18,695 nucleotides of DNA, taken from positions 1 to 18,695 of the forward strand of contig CALCWL010000246.1 in assembly GCA_937906285.1 (NCBI GenBank), read 5' to 3'. Made by a program: the position numbers and the translations under genes. Numbering within the stretch: the first letter of the stretch is position 1; every line of letters starts with the position of its first letter. A model generated the notes under the pieces. It was not told the origin of the DNA. It saw only the letters and a list, made by a program, of their open reading frames with translations, and searched no databases. Of this stretch, positions 1 to 6,739 are shown piece by piece. Source of the DNA: an uncultured Rhodanobacter sp. (GTDB lineage: Bacteria; Pseudomonadota; Gammaproteobacteria; Xanthomonadales; Rhodanobacteraceae).

Positions 1-693
1 CTGCAGGATTTCCAGCACGCCCTCGGCCCAGATGCCGCCGCCGGAGCGGGCGTGCGCCTTGAGCACGTTGAAGATCACGTCCTGCTTGCGGGCGCGGGCG
101 ATGCCTTCGTGCAGGCCCAGCGACTCGGCGAACTCCAGTAGCTGCGGCGCCTTCATGCGCTTGAGCTCGGTGAGGTTGATCAGGCGGGTGTCGCTGCCCG
201 GATCGGCGTTGTCGTCGTCCATCGGCAGGCCGTTCGGGTTCGGGCGCTGGTGGCGCTCGCCCTGCTGGCGCTGCGGGTTGTTGCGGTCGCCGCGCTCGTT
301 GCGGCGGCGCCGGCCGCGACCATCGCGCCCTTCGCGGGGGCCGTTCTGGCCCTGGTTGGAACCCTGGCCCTGGTTCTGGCCCTGGTTCGGGTTGGCATGG
401 GGGGTGCCGGCGGCGGATTCCGTATTCGCCGGGGCGTTGTTGCCCGTTGTGGCCGCGGCTTCCGTGGCGGCCGGGGCGGGTGCCGGAGTTGGAGCCGGTG
501 CGGCGGGCGCGGGCTGTTCGCTGGCGGACGCCTTGTCGGCCTTGGCGCTGGCACCGTCGTCGTCGGTGGTCGCGGCGGATTTCGCGGCGGTCCGGCGCGG
601 CGTACGGGCGCGGGGCTCGGGCTTGCCTTCGGTCACGGGGCTGGCATCGGCGCCCCGGGTTTCGGGCGGAGTCTGGTTATCGGTATCGGACAC
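1..693 (-). CDS. rho: Transcription termination factor Rho, N-terminal part (cut by left window edge)
   Basis: Rho is the hexameric RNA-dependent ATPase that ends transcription of untranslated RNA. Only the first 231 residues are in the window, so the RNA-binding OSB fold is mostly missing and the ATPase domain wholly so. The family-typical start of the Rho N-terminal helical domain (INLTELKRM, like E. coli MNLTELK) is at residue 172 and runs into KAHARSGGGIWAEGVLEILQ at the edge. Residues 1-171 are an extra, low-complexity, probably disordered extension. It is Ala/Pro/Thr-rich at 30-95, Asn/Gln/Gly-rich (NQGQ repeats) at about 104-117, Arg-rich at about 119-135, and acidic at 156-165. The GTG start at 693-691 is chosen because a GAGGA ribosome-binding site lies just upstream and the frame is open. 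The gene follows trxA on the same strand, as in many gammaproteobacteria. Identity is certain from the conserved segment. Confidence 0.96.
   Translation of the reverse strand, partial: MSDTDNQTPPETRGADASPVTEGKPEPRARTPRRTAAKSAATTDDDGASAKADKASASEQPAPAAPAPTPAPAPAATEAAATTGNNAPANTESAAGTPHANPNQGQNQGQGSNQGQNGPREGRDGRGRRRRNERGDRNNPQRQQGERHQRPNPNGLPMDDDNADPGSDTRLINLTELKRMKAPQLLEFAESLGLHEGIARARKQDVIFNVLKAHARSGGGIWAEGVLEILQ
346..387. repeat. Three copies of a 12-bp direct repeat inside rho
   Basis: The 12-mer ctggccctggtt occurs at 346-357, 364-375 and 376-387; the last two copies are tandem. On the coding strand it encodes the NQGQ units of the Rho N-terminal extension. Its length is a multiple of three, so slippage would change the number of units without shifting the frame. 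Confidence 0.85.
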
Positions 694-759
694 GGGCAAT
701 CCTCGCGGGGCGCCGTTGAGTTGCAGGAGGGAGGGTGTGCGTCGCGCGGATGGCGCAAG

Positions 760-775
760 GGGACAGGACTGTCCC
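760..775. repeat. Dyad in the rho leader
   Basis: GGGACAG-TC-CTGTCCC (minus-strand reading) is a 7-bp perfect inverted repeat. It lies about 8-23 nt downstream of the start expected from the predicted rho promoter and 66 nt before the rho start codon. It could be an operator or a leader-RNA hairpin. E. coli rho has an autoregulated leader, but no homology to that leader is visible here. Confidence 0.6.
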
Positions 776-789
776 GACGGACGCGGATC

Positions 790-819
790 AATCTAGCACC
801 CGTCGTGGGGCGGCGTAAA
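790..819 (-). promoter_or_regulatory. Predicted sigma-70 promoter for rho
   Basis: On the minus strand, TTTACG (814-819) and TAGATT (790-795) are separated by 18 bp. The -10 box is preceded by TGC, giving an extended -10 (TGCTAGATT). It lies in the 188-bp gap between trxA and rho, so rho probably has its own promoter besides readthrough from trxA. This is pattern matching only. Confidence 0.5.
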
Positions 820-881
820 GCGGGGCAGGCCTGCCGGACGATGCCGGACAGGCTGCGGCGGACGGGCGGCTTGCGGGAAAA

Positions 882-1208
882 TCAGATGGCCTTGTCGATC
901 ATCTGGGTCAGCTGGCCCTTGCTGACGGCGCCGATCTGGGTTGCCTCGACCTTGCCGTTCTTGAACACCATCAGGGTCGGGATGCCGCGTACGCCGTAGG
1001 CTCGCGGGGTCTGCTGGTTCTGGTCGATGTTGACCTTGACCACGCGCAGCTTGCCTTCGTACTGCTGGGCCAGCTCGTCCAGCATCGGCGCGATGGCCTT
1101 GCACGGGCCGCACCATTCGGCCCAGAAATCCAGCAGCACGGGGGTTTCGGATTTGAGCACCTGCTGTTCGAAGGCGTCGTCGTTCACATGGGTAATCAGG
1201 TCGCTCAC
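882..1208 (-). CDS. trxA: Thioredoxin 1
   Basis: Small cytoplasmic dithiol-disulfide oxidoreductase that reduces protein disulfides and is recycled by thioredoxin reductase. The 108-residue product matches the E. coli TrxA length (109). It shows the WCGPC active site with Cys33 and Cys36, the buried Asp27, and the cis-Pro loop GIPT with Pro77. The frame is open further upstream (an ATG at 1295-1293 would add 29 unconserved residues). The GTG at 1208-1206, giving MSDLITHV, is preferred because it gives the family length and has a GGAG site 7 nt upstream. It is the first gene of a trxA-rho pair and is divergent from rhlB, the same arrangement as in E. coli. Confidence 0.96.
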   Translation of the reverse strand: MSDLITHVNDDAFEQQVLKSETPVLLDFWAEWCGPCKAIAPMLDELAQQYEGKLRVVKVNIDQNQQTPRAYGVRGIPTLMVFKNGKVEATQIGAVSKGQLTQMIDKAI

Positions 1209-1591
1209 CGGGGATCTCCGTGGCTGGGGGTACGCAAAAACTGCGGGCAGAAAACAATGGGGTGGCCGGCGCCACAATACAAGGAGTGGCGTCATCGGCT
1301 ACACTCAGACGCCCATGAAGCATGGGTTGGGCTGAGAGGGAGGCGGGCCGGCACGGCCAGCATCCATTCCAGCGCAACCCCGGGCACGATTCAAGAGCGG
1401 TCCTTGCAGGCCGCTTCGGGCCGCCGTCATAACCGGCGTCGCACGCCGCGGCGCGACCTTGCCGACCCCCGGGATTGCACGCTTCATTGCGCCACGCGCA
1501 TCCGTCCTGCACCGTTCCGCGCCGGTTTTTCGGCTGCCAGAGCGGGTGCAGCGCATTACGCCGCCCAAGGCAAGGTTCCCAAGTTCCCCAT
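1209..1591. other. Divergent intergenic region between trxA and rhlB
   Basis: This 383-bp region separates the trxA and rhlB start codons and must hold promoters for both. I see no tRNA, no convincing small gene and no strong hexamer pair. The best trxA candidate is a TATTGT box on the minus strand near 1275-1280 with a poor -35. For rhlB, TTGCAG (1405-1410) with ATAA about 18 bp downstream is weak. Both are below the level worth calling as promoters. The rhlB start has no clear Shine-Dalgarno sequence; the nearest AAGG is about 17 nt away. Confidence 0.5.
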
Positions 1592-3097
1592 ATGTCACAA
1601 ACCGTACTCACTGATACCTTTTTCACCAACTTCGATCTTCATCCGCTGCTGCAGCAGGGCCTGGACGACAGCGGCTTCACCCGCTGCACGCCGATCCAGG
1701 AAATGACCCTGGCGCCGGCGCTGGCCGGCCGCGACGTCGCCGGCCAGGCGCAGACCGGCACCGGCAAGACCTGCGCCTTCCTCGTCGCGCTGATGAATCG
1801 CCTGCTCACCACGCCGGCCGTGGCCGACCGCAAGGATTCGGACCCGCGCGCCCTGATCATCGCACCGACTCGCGAGCTGGCCATCCAGATCGACAAGGAC
1901 GCCCAGGCGATCGGTCGCCACACCGGCCTCAAGACCGCGCTGATCTACGGCGGCGTCGACTACGACAAGCAGCGCCAGCAGCTCAAGGACGGTTGCGACA
2001 TCATCATCGCCACGCCGGGCCGCATGCTCGACTACCACAAGCAGGGCGTGTTCAGCCTCAACAGCGTCGAGGTGATGGTGATCGACGAGGCCGACCGCAT
2101 GTTCGATCTCGGCTTCATCAAGGACGTGCGCTTCATCTTCCGCAAGCTGCCGCCGCGCGAACAGCGCCAGGTGCTGCTGTTCTCCGCCACCCTCAGCCAT
2201 CGCGTGCTGGAGCTGGCCTACGAGCACATGCACGAGGCCGAGAAGCTGGTGGTGGAGAGCGACCACGTCACCGCCGACAAGGTGCGCCAGGTCGTCTACT
2301 TCCCGGCCAAGGAAGAGAAGATGCCGCTGCTGCTCAACCTGATCGACCAGCACAAGCCCACGCGCAGCATCATCTTCGTCAACACCAAGGCCGCCGCCGA
2401 GCGCCGCACCGCGCGCCTGGGCGCCGAGGGCGACGCGATCAGCTTCGCCTGCGACCTGTACGCGATGTCGCTGCCGGACATCGAGGCCTATATCGGCCAG
2501 AGCATTCCGGTGGCGTCGATCGACCCGGCCTGGCTGGTGATGCCCAAGCCGCACGCCATCGACGCCGAGTTCGCCGCCAACGCCGCGGCCGACAGCGCGG
2601 CGTTCGGCGACGTGGTGCCACCGCGGCCCGGCGAGAAGCCGCGGCGTGCCGGTGGCAGCCGCCCCGGCGGCCGCGACGGCGAACGCGGCGCATCGAGGCC
2701 GCGGCGCGAGCACAAGCCGGCGGTGACGGAAGCCCCGGCCGCGGCGGCGGTCGCCCCGACAGCCCCCTCCGCCGACGCCGCTCCGGCCGGCGGCAATGCC
2801 GAAGTCACGCGCAAGCCGCGCCGCCGTCGCGGTGGGCGCAACCGTCGCCGCGACGGCGTGCCGACCGCCGGTACCGAGGCGGCCACGCCGACGCAGGCAG
2901 CGCCTGCGGGTCACCACGGCGGTCGCGGCGAACGCCGTCCGCCGCGCGAACGCACGGCGGGTGAAGCCTCCGCTGCCGTCCACCATGCCCGTCCGTCGCG
3001 CCAAGTGGCGGTGACCTCCGGCAAGGCGACCGAGCACGCGCGCCCGGACAAGCCCGGCCTGTTCCGCCGCCTGACCCGGCTGTTCACCGGCAAGTAA
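1592..3097 (+). CDS. rhlB: DEAD-box RNA helicase RhlB with an internal deletion of the RecA2 core
   Basis: RhlB is the ATP-dependent RNA helicase that works with RNase E/PNPase in mRNA decay. The 501-residue product has an intact first RecA domain: Q motif FTRCTPIQ (29-36), Walker A AQTGTGKT (53-60), PTRELA (92-97), TPGR (141-144), DEAD (165-168) and SAT (198-200). Motif IV SIIFVNTK (259-266) follows. At residue 271 the sequence jumps straight from KAAAER to RTARLGAEGD. The normal stretch of about 74 residues with motif IVa, motif V (ATDVAARG) and the HRIG half of motif VI is absent, yet the frame is kept. The rest matches RhlB up to about residue 303 and continues as an Ala/Pro/Arg-rich tail (RKPRRRRGGRNRRR at 407-420). 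Start ATG 1592 (MSQTVLTDTFF) gives the RhlB-like N terminus; an in-frame ATG at 1475 would add 39 unconserved residues. Family assignment is certain. Helicase activity is doubtful unless the deletion is a sequence or assembly error. Confidence 0.93.
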   Translation: MSQTVLTDTFFTNFDLHPLLQQGLDDSGFTRCTPIQEMTLAPALAGRDVAGQAQTGTGKTCAFLVALMNRLLTTPAVADRKDSDPRALIIAPTRELAIQIDKDAQAIGRHTGLKTALIYGGVDYDKQRQQLKDGCDIIIATPGRMLDYHKQGVFSLNSVEVMVIDEADRMFDLGFIKDVRFIFRKLPPREQRQVLLFSATLSHRVLELAYEHMHEAEKLVVESDHVTADKVRQVVYFPAKEEKMPLLLNLIDQHKPTRSIIFVNTKAAAERRTARLGAEGDAISFACDLYAMSLPDIEAYIGQSIPVASIDPAWLVMPKPHAIDAEFAANAAADSAAFGDVVPPRPGEKPRRAGGSRPGGRDGERGASRPRREHKPAVTEAPAAAAVAPTAPSADAAPAGGNAEVTRKPRRRRGGRNRRRDGVPTAGTEAATPTQAAPAGHHGGRGERRPPRERTAGEASAAVHHARPSRQVAVTSGKATEHARPDKPGLFRRLTRLFTGK

Positions 3098-3111
3098 CCG
3101 CGCATGCTGCG

Positions 3112-3145
3112 CGTCGACGCCGGCGACCATCGCGCGGCGTCGACG
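3112..3145. repeat. Inverted repeat after rhlB (hairpin without U-tract)
   Basis: The arms CGTCGACGCCG (3112-3122) and CGGCGTCGACG (3135-3145) are perfectly complementary over 11 bp with a 12-nt loop, 15 nt after the rhlB stop codon. No T-run follows, so it is not a canonical intrinsic terminator. It could stabilise the rhlB mRNA 3' end or act as a weak terminator. The rest of the 140-bp rhlB-ftsE gap shows no clear promoter. Confidence 0.55.
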
Positions 3146-3237
3146 ACACCCATTCGGCGATGCCGGCAGCCGCGCCTGGTTGCTGCTTCCCTTATCCTTG
3201 GGGTCGGCATGACCATATCCAGGCGCGGGGAGCGGCG

Positions 3238-3915
3238 GTGATCCAGTTCGATCAAGTCAGCAAACGCTATGAAGGCGGCCACGAGGCGCTGTCGCAGCTG
3301 TCCTTCGAGGTGCCCGACGGCGAGATGGCGTTCGTCACCGGCCACTCCGGTGCCGGCAAGAGCACCTTGCTCAAGCTGCTCGGGCTGATCGAGCGCCCGT
3401 CGCACGGCTCGATCAGCATGGACGGCAAGAAGCTGTCGAAGATCCGCGCCAGCGGCGTGCCGAAATGGCGCCGGCGGATCGGCATGGTGTTCCAGGATCA
3501 TCGCCTGCTGATGGATCGCACGGTGTTCGCCAACGTGGAGCTGCCGTTGGTGATCGGCGCGGTGGCGCGCGCCGAGCGCGCCCGCCGCGTGCGCGCGGCG
3601 CTGGAAAAGGTCGGCCTGCTCGCCTATGAGCGGCAGTTGCCCGCCACGCTGTCTGCCGGCGAGCAGCAGCGCGTGGGCATCGCTCGCGCGATCGTGGCGC
3701 GACCGGCGCTGCTGATTGCCGACGAGCCCACCGGCAACCTCGATCCGCAGCTGGCGCTGGAGATCATGGCGCTGTTCGCCGAATTCCAGCAGGTCGGTAC
3801 CACCGTGCTGGTGGCCAGCCACGACCTGCCGCTGATCAAGCGCATGAAGAAACGCGTGATCGTGCTCGATCACGGCCGGCTGGTGGCCGACCTGGCCGCG
3901 CAGGAGGTGTTGTGA
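3238..3915 (+). CDS. ftsE: Cell-division ATP-binding protein FtsE
   Basis: FtsE is the cytoplasmic ATPase of the FtsEX complex, which acts at the divisome and controls septal peptidoglycan hydrolase activation. The 225 residues contain Walker A GHSGAGKS (35-42), Q-loop Gln86 (VFQDH), the signature LSAGEQQR (138-145), Walker B LLIADEPTGNLD (158-169) and the switch His195 (SHDLP). The length matches the family (about 222). The GTG start at 3238 is chosen over an ATG 78 nt upstream because GGGGAG sits 5 nt before it and the encoded MIQFDQVSKRY is the family N terminus. The stop overlaps the ftsX start by 4 nt (GTGA), so the pair is translationally coupled. Confidence 0.96.
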   Translation: MIQFDQVSKRYEGGHEALSQLSFEVPDGEMAFVTGHSGAGKSTLLKLLGLIERPSHGSISMDGKKLSKIRASGVPKWRRRIGMVFQDHRLLMDRTVFANVELPLVIGAVARAERARRVRAALEKVGLLAYERQLPATLSAGEQQRVGIARAIVARPALLIADEPTGNLDPQLALEIMALFAEFQQVGTTVLVASHDLPLIKRMKKRVIVLDHGRLVADLAAQEVL

Positions 3916-4892
3916 ACAGGACGCCCGAGCAGCACGCCGCGCCCGCCGACACGCCGGCGCGCAACGAACACAGTCGCGGCCGGCGCTTCGCCAGCTGGCG
4001 CGAGCACCACGGCTGGAGCGCCGCGGCGAGCCTGCGCCGTCTCGCCGCGCGCCCGCTGGGCAGCGTGCTGACGATCGCCGTGATGGGCCTGGCGCTGGCC
4101 TTGCCGCTGGCGTTCTATCTGCTGCTGGGCAACGTGCAGCGGCTGGGCGATGCGCTGGGCCGGAACCCGGCGATCAGCGTGTTCCTGAAGGCGGACCAAG
4201 GCGCGCAGCAGGCGCAGCTGCTGGCCAGCGACCTGGGCGCGCGCGCCGAAGTGGCCTCGGTGGCGATCAAGACGCCGCAGCAGGGCATGGACGAGCTGGC
4301 GAAGATGCAGGGTTTCTCCGGCGCGCTGCAGGCGCTCGGCGACAACCCGCTGCCCTACGTGCTGCAACTGCAGCCGCGCGACGGCGCCAGCGCCGCGGCG
4401 CTGGAACAGCTGGTGGCCGACGTGCGCGCGATGCGCAGCGTCGAGCTGGTGCAGGACAGCGGCCACTGGCGCCAGCGTCTGGAGGCGTTGCTGGGCGTGG
4501 GCAATCGCATCGTGCTGATCGTCGCCTCGCTGCTCGCGCTGGCGGCGCTGCTGGTGGTGGGCAATACGGTGCGGGTGGATATCGCCAGTCGCAGCGAGGA
4601 GATCGGCGTGCTGCTGCTGGTCGGCGCCGGCAAGGCGTTCGTGCGCCGGCCCTACCTGTATGCGGGGATCTGGTACGGCCTGTTCAGCGGCATCCTCGCC
4701 GCCGCGCTGGCGGTGGCGATCGAACTGGCCCTGGCGCAGCCGGTCGCGCGGTTGAGCGCGGCATACGATGGCCGGCTGCAGGTGGGCGGCCTGCCCACCT
4801 GGCTGCTGCTGGCCGTGCCCGTGGCGGCTGCGTTGCTGGGCTGGCTCGGCGCGCGCCTGGTCAGTGCCTGGCAACTGCGCACGGTGGCGTGA
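3912..4892 (+). CDS. ftsX: Cell-division membrane protein FtsX
   Basis: FtsX is the inner-membrane partner of FtsE and transmits ATP hydrolysis to periplasmic murein-hydrolase activators. The 326 residues have a basic cytoplasmic N-terminal segment (1-48), four predicted membrane helices (about 49-74, 199-221, 248-274, 295-318) and a large periplasmic loop between the first two, the FtsX topology. The conserved cytoplasmic motif RSEEIGVLLLVGAG (227-240) follows the second helix, where FtsX/MacB-type permeases contact the ATPase. The GTG start overlaps the ftsE stop and is preceded by CAGGAGG 4 nt upstream. A 116-bp gap with no recognisable promoter follows before the response-regulator gene. 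Confidence 0.94.
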   Translation: MNRTPEQHAAPADTPARNEHSRGRRFASWREHHGWSAAASLRRLAARPLGSVLTIAVMGLALALPLAFYLLLGNVQRLGDALGRNPAISVFLKADQGAQQAQLLASDLGARAEVASVAIKTPQQGMDELAKMQGFSGALQALGDNPLPYVLQLQPRDGASAAALEQLVADVRAMRSVELVQDSGHWRQRLEALLGVGNRIVLIVASLLALAALLVVGNTVRVDIASRSEEIGVLLLVGAGKAFVRRPYLYAGIWYGLFSGILAAALAVAIELALAQPVARLSAAYDGRLQVGGLPTWLLLAVPVAAALLGWLGARLVSAWQLRTVA

Positions 4893-5008
4893 TGGCGCGG
4901 CACGGCGGTGACGTGAATCGCAGCCCGCGGCGCCCTGCTTCGGGCATCATCGACGGATCGGGGGTGCGCTCTTCGGCACGGATCGCGGATCAGTCGGGTG
5001 AGTGAGGC

Positions 5009-5860
5009 ATGAGTACAAACATCAGCGGTCGTTTGCTGACCGAGGCACCGCGCGTGCTGGTGGTCGACGGTTCGCGCGTGGTGCGCAAGTTGATCGGGCG
5101 CGTGCTGAACGAGGAGCTGCCGGGAGTGGAGGTGGTCGGCTGCGACACCGGCGCGGAGGCGCAGCAGGTGCTCGGCGAGGGCGCCTTCGATTTCGTCACC
5201 ATCGCGCTGCGCCTGCCGGACATGGACGGGCTGGAGCTGGCGAAATTCGTGCGCGAATCGGGCGCGCAGGCCTACGTGCCGGTCGTGGTGGTGTCCGGCG
5301 ACGTGGACGCGCGGCTGCACCGGCGCTCGCTGGGCGAGCACGTCACCGACTACTTCGACAAGGCGCTGGGCTTCCAGGCGCTGGCCGAGTTCATCCGCGG
5401 CTACGTCAGCCCGCAGGCCAGCGCCGAGGGCAGCGTGCTGTACGTGGAGGACAGCCGCGTGGTGGCGCTGGCCACGCGGCGGATGATGGAGAAGATCGGC
5501 CTCACCGTGCGCCACGTGGTCAGCGTGGAGGATGCGATCGCCCTGCTGGAGACCGACCGCGCGCTGGGCTGGATCGGCGCCGACGTGGTGCTGACCGACG
5601 TCAGCCTGAAGGGCGAGCTGACCGGCGGCGACCTGCTCGAACACATCCGCAACGTGTTCGGCTACGGCAAGGGCCGCCTGCCGGTGCTGGTGATGACCGG
5701 CGACGAGAATCCCGCGAACCAGACCGCGCTGATCCGCGCCGGCGCCAACGACCTGGTCGAGAAGCCGGTCGAGGAGAAACTGCTGATCACCAAGCTGCTG
5801 TTCCAGCTGCGCGTGGCGCGCCACCTGCGCGAGCGCGAACAGGCCGGCCAGGACGCATGA
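5009..5860 (+). CDS. Stand-alone response regulator with two receiver domains, the first degenerate
   Basis: The 283-residue cytoplasmic protein is two CheY-like receiver domains in tandem with no output domain. Receiver 1 (about 15-130) keeps Ser96 and Lys118 but has Asp20-Gly21 in place of the acidic pair. Ala66 stands where the phospho-acceptor Asp should be (four residues before the PDMDG turn), so it should not be phosphorylated. Receiver 2 (about 142-270) is complete: Glu147/Asp148, phospho-site Asp197, Thr230 and Lys252-Pro253. Start ATG 5009 is preceded by GGGTGAG at a 5-nt spacing. The gene overlaps ung by ATGA. No histidine kinase is nearby, so its partner is unknown. Receiver identity is firm; the cellular role is not known. 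Confidence 0.9.
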   Translation: MSTNISGRLLTEAPRVLVVDGSRVVRKLIGRVLNEELPGVEVVGCDTGAEAQQVLGEGAFDFVTIALRLPDMDGLELAKFVRESGAQAYVPVVVVSGDVDARLHRRSLGEHVTDYFDKALGFQALAEFIRGYVSPQASAEGSVLYVEDSRVVALATRRMMEKIGLTVRHVVSVEDAIALLETDRALGWIGADVVLTDVSLKGELTGGDLLEHIRNVFGYGKGRLPVLVMTGDENPANQTALIRAGANDLVEKPVEEKLLITKLLFQLRVARHLREREQAGQDA

Positions 5861-6576
5861 GCGAGCATCCGGTCAGGCTGGAGCCGTCGTGGAAGGCGCG
5901 CATCGGCGATTACCTGCGGCGGCCCGACATGCAGGCGCTGGCGCAGTTCCTGCGCGCGCAGAAGCAGGCCGGCAAGCACATCTATCCGCCCGGGCCGGAA
6001 ATCTTCGCGGCGTTCGGGCACACCCCGTTCGAGGCGGTGCGGGTGGTGATCCTGGGCCAGGACCCTTACCACGGCGCCGGCCAGGCGCACGGCCTGTGCT
6101 TCTCGGTGCGCCCCGGCGTGCGGATACCGCCGTCGCTGGAGAACATCTTCAAGGAACTCCAGCGCGAGCCGGGCATTCCGCGCCCCGACCACGGCTGCCT
6201 CACGCCGTGGGCGGAGCGCGGCGTGCTGCTGCTCAACAGCGTGCTGACGGTGGAGGAAGGCCGCGCCGGCGCCCATGCGAACCGCGGCTGGGAAGGTTTT
6301 ACCGATGCGGCGATCGACGCGCTCAACCGCGAGCGCGAAGGCCTGGTGTTCCTGCTGTGGGGTTCGTATGCGCAACGCAAGGGCCAGTTGATCGACACCG
6401 CTCGCCACTGCGTGCTGAAGTCGGTGCACCCCTCGCCGCTGTCGGCCCATCGCGGCTTTCTCGGCTGCGGCCATTTTGCCGCCGCCAACCGCTATCTGCA
6501 GGATCGCGGCGAACCCTCGATCGACTGGTCGCTGCCGCCCCGCAGCGCCTTGCAGGCCGCCTTCAGGCCTGCCTGA
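5857..6576 (+). CDS. ung: Uracil-DNA glycosylase, family 1
   Basis: Removes uracil from DNA, starting base-excision repair. The 239 residues (E. coli 229) carry the water-activating motif GQDPYHG (67-73, catalytic Asp69), the Pro-rich loop PPS (91-93), LLLNSVLTVE (124-133), LLWGSYAQRKG (166-176) and the DNA-intercalation loop HPSPLSAHRG (191-200, His191). The ATG at 5857 overlaps the response-regulator stop and gives a sensible N terminus; an open frame continues upstream only because it shadows the regulator gene. The overlap implies translational coupling with the two-receiver protein. Confidence 0.97.
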   Translation: MSEHPVRLEPSWKARIGDYLRRPDMQALAQFLRAQKQAGKHIYPPGPEIFAAFGHTPFEAVRVVILGQDPYHGAGQAHGLCFSVRPGVRIPPSLENIFKELQREPGIPRPDHGCLTPWAERGVLLLNSVLTVEEGRAGAHANRGWEGFTDAAIDALNREREGLVFLLWGSYAQRKGQLIDTARHCVLKSVHPSPLSAHRGFLGCGHFAAANRYLQDRGEPSIDWSLPPRSALQAAFRPA

Positions 6577-6626
6577 CTACTGTTGGGCGTGGCGCAAATG
6601 CCAGCGCCCTCCGAAAGGACTTTGGA

Positions 6627-6652
6627 CGTCCCAGCCGAAACCGGCTGGGACG
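6627..6652. repeat. Strong hairpin between ung and the LacI-type gene
   Basis: CGTCCCAGCCG-aaac-CGGCTGGGACG is an 11-bp perfect stem with a 4-nt loop, 50 nt after the ung stop and 57 nt before the regulator -10 box. No T-run follows on either strand. It is a plausible transcript end for the ftsEX-ung side or a structured 3' UTR, but not a standard intrinsic terminator. Confidence 0.6.
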
Positions 6653-6709
6653 GTGGCTTGTACCGGGCCGCCGGCCCCGCAGCTTGCGGCTTGCCGGCTC
6701 TTCTTACAC

Positions 6710-6715
6710 GATAAT
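6710..6715 (+). promoter_or_regulatory. Predicted -10 box of the lacI-type regulator
   Basis: GATAAT matches the sigma-70 -10 consensus in five of six positions and lies 4 bp upstream of the palindrome at 6719. No good -35 hexamer is present at 16-18 bp, so the promoter is probably weak. Transcription would start at about 6722, inside the palindrome. Confidence 0.45.
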
Positions 6716-6718
6716 GGG

Positions 6719-6734
6719 ATTGGATCGATTCAAT
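6719..6734. promoter_or_regulatory. Operator O3 of the LacI-type regulator (autoregulatory)
   Basis: ATTGGATCGATTCAAT is an imperfect palindrome with the central CG typical of LacI-family operators. It shares the GATCGAT core and CAA/TTG-like flanks with the two sites upstream of the TonB-receptor gene. It covers the expected transcription start, so binding would block the regulator's own promoter. Confidence 0.7.
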
Positions 6735-6739
6735 ATGGA

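Noticed and set aside
1320..1350. GGGCTGAGAGGG resembling part of a TPP riboswitch core
   Set aside because: The second conserved block (ACCTGATC and flanks) is absent and the flanking genes are not thiamin genes.
1595..3130. Long open frame on the minus strand across rhlB (about 510 codons)
   Set aside because: It is an antisense shadow of a GC-rich gene: His/Arg/Gly/Ala-rich with no recognisable domain, while the plus strand encodes clear RhlB motifs.
3870..4874. Minus-strand open frame opposite ftsX, rich in Gln/Arg/His
   Set aside because: Composition is that of an antisense frame of GC-biased codons; ftsX on the plus strand explains the conservation.
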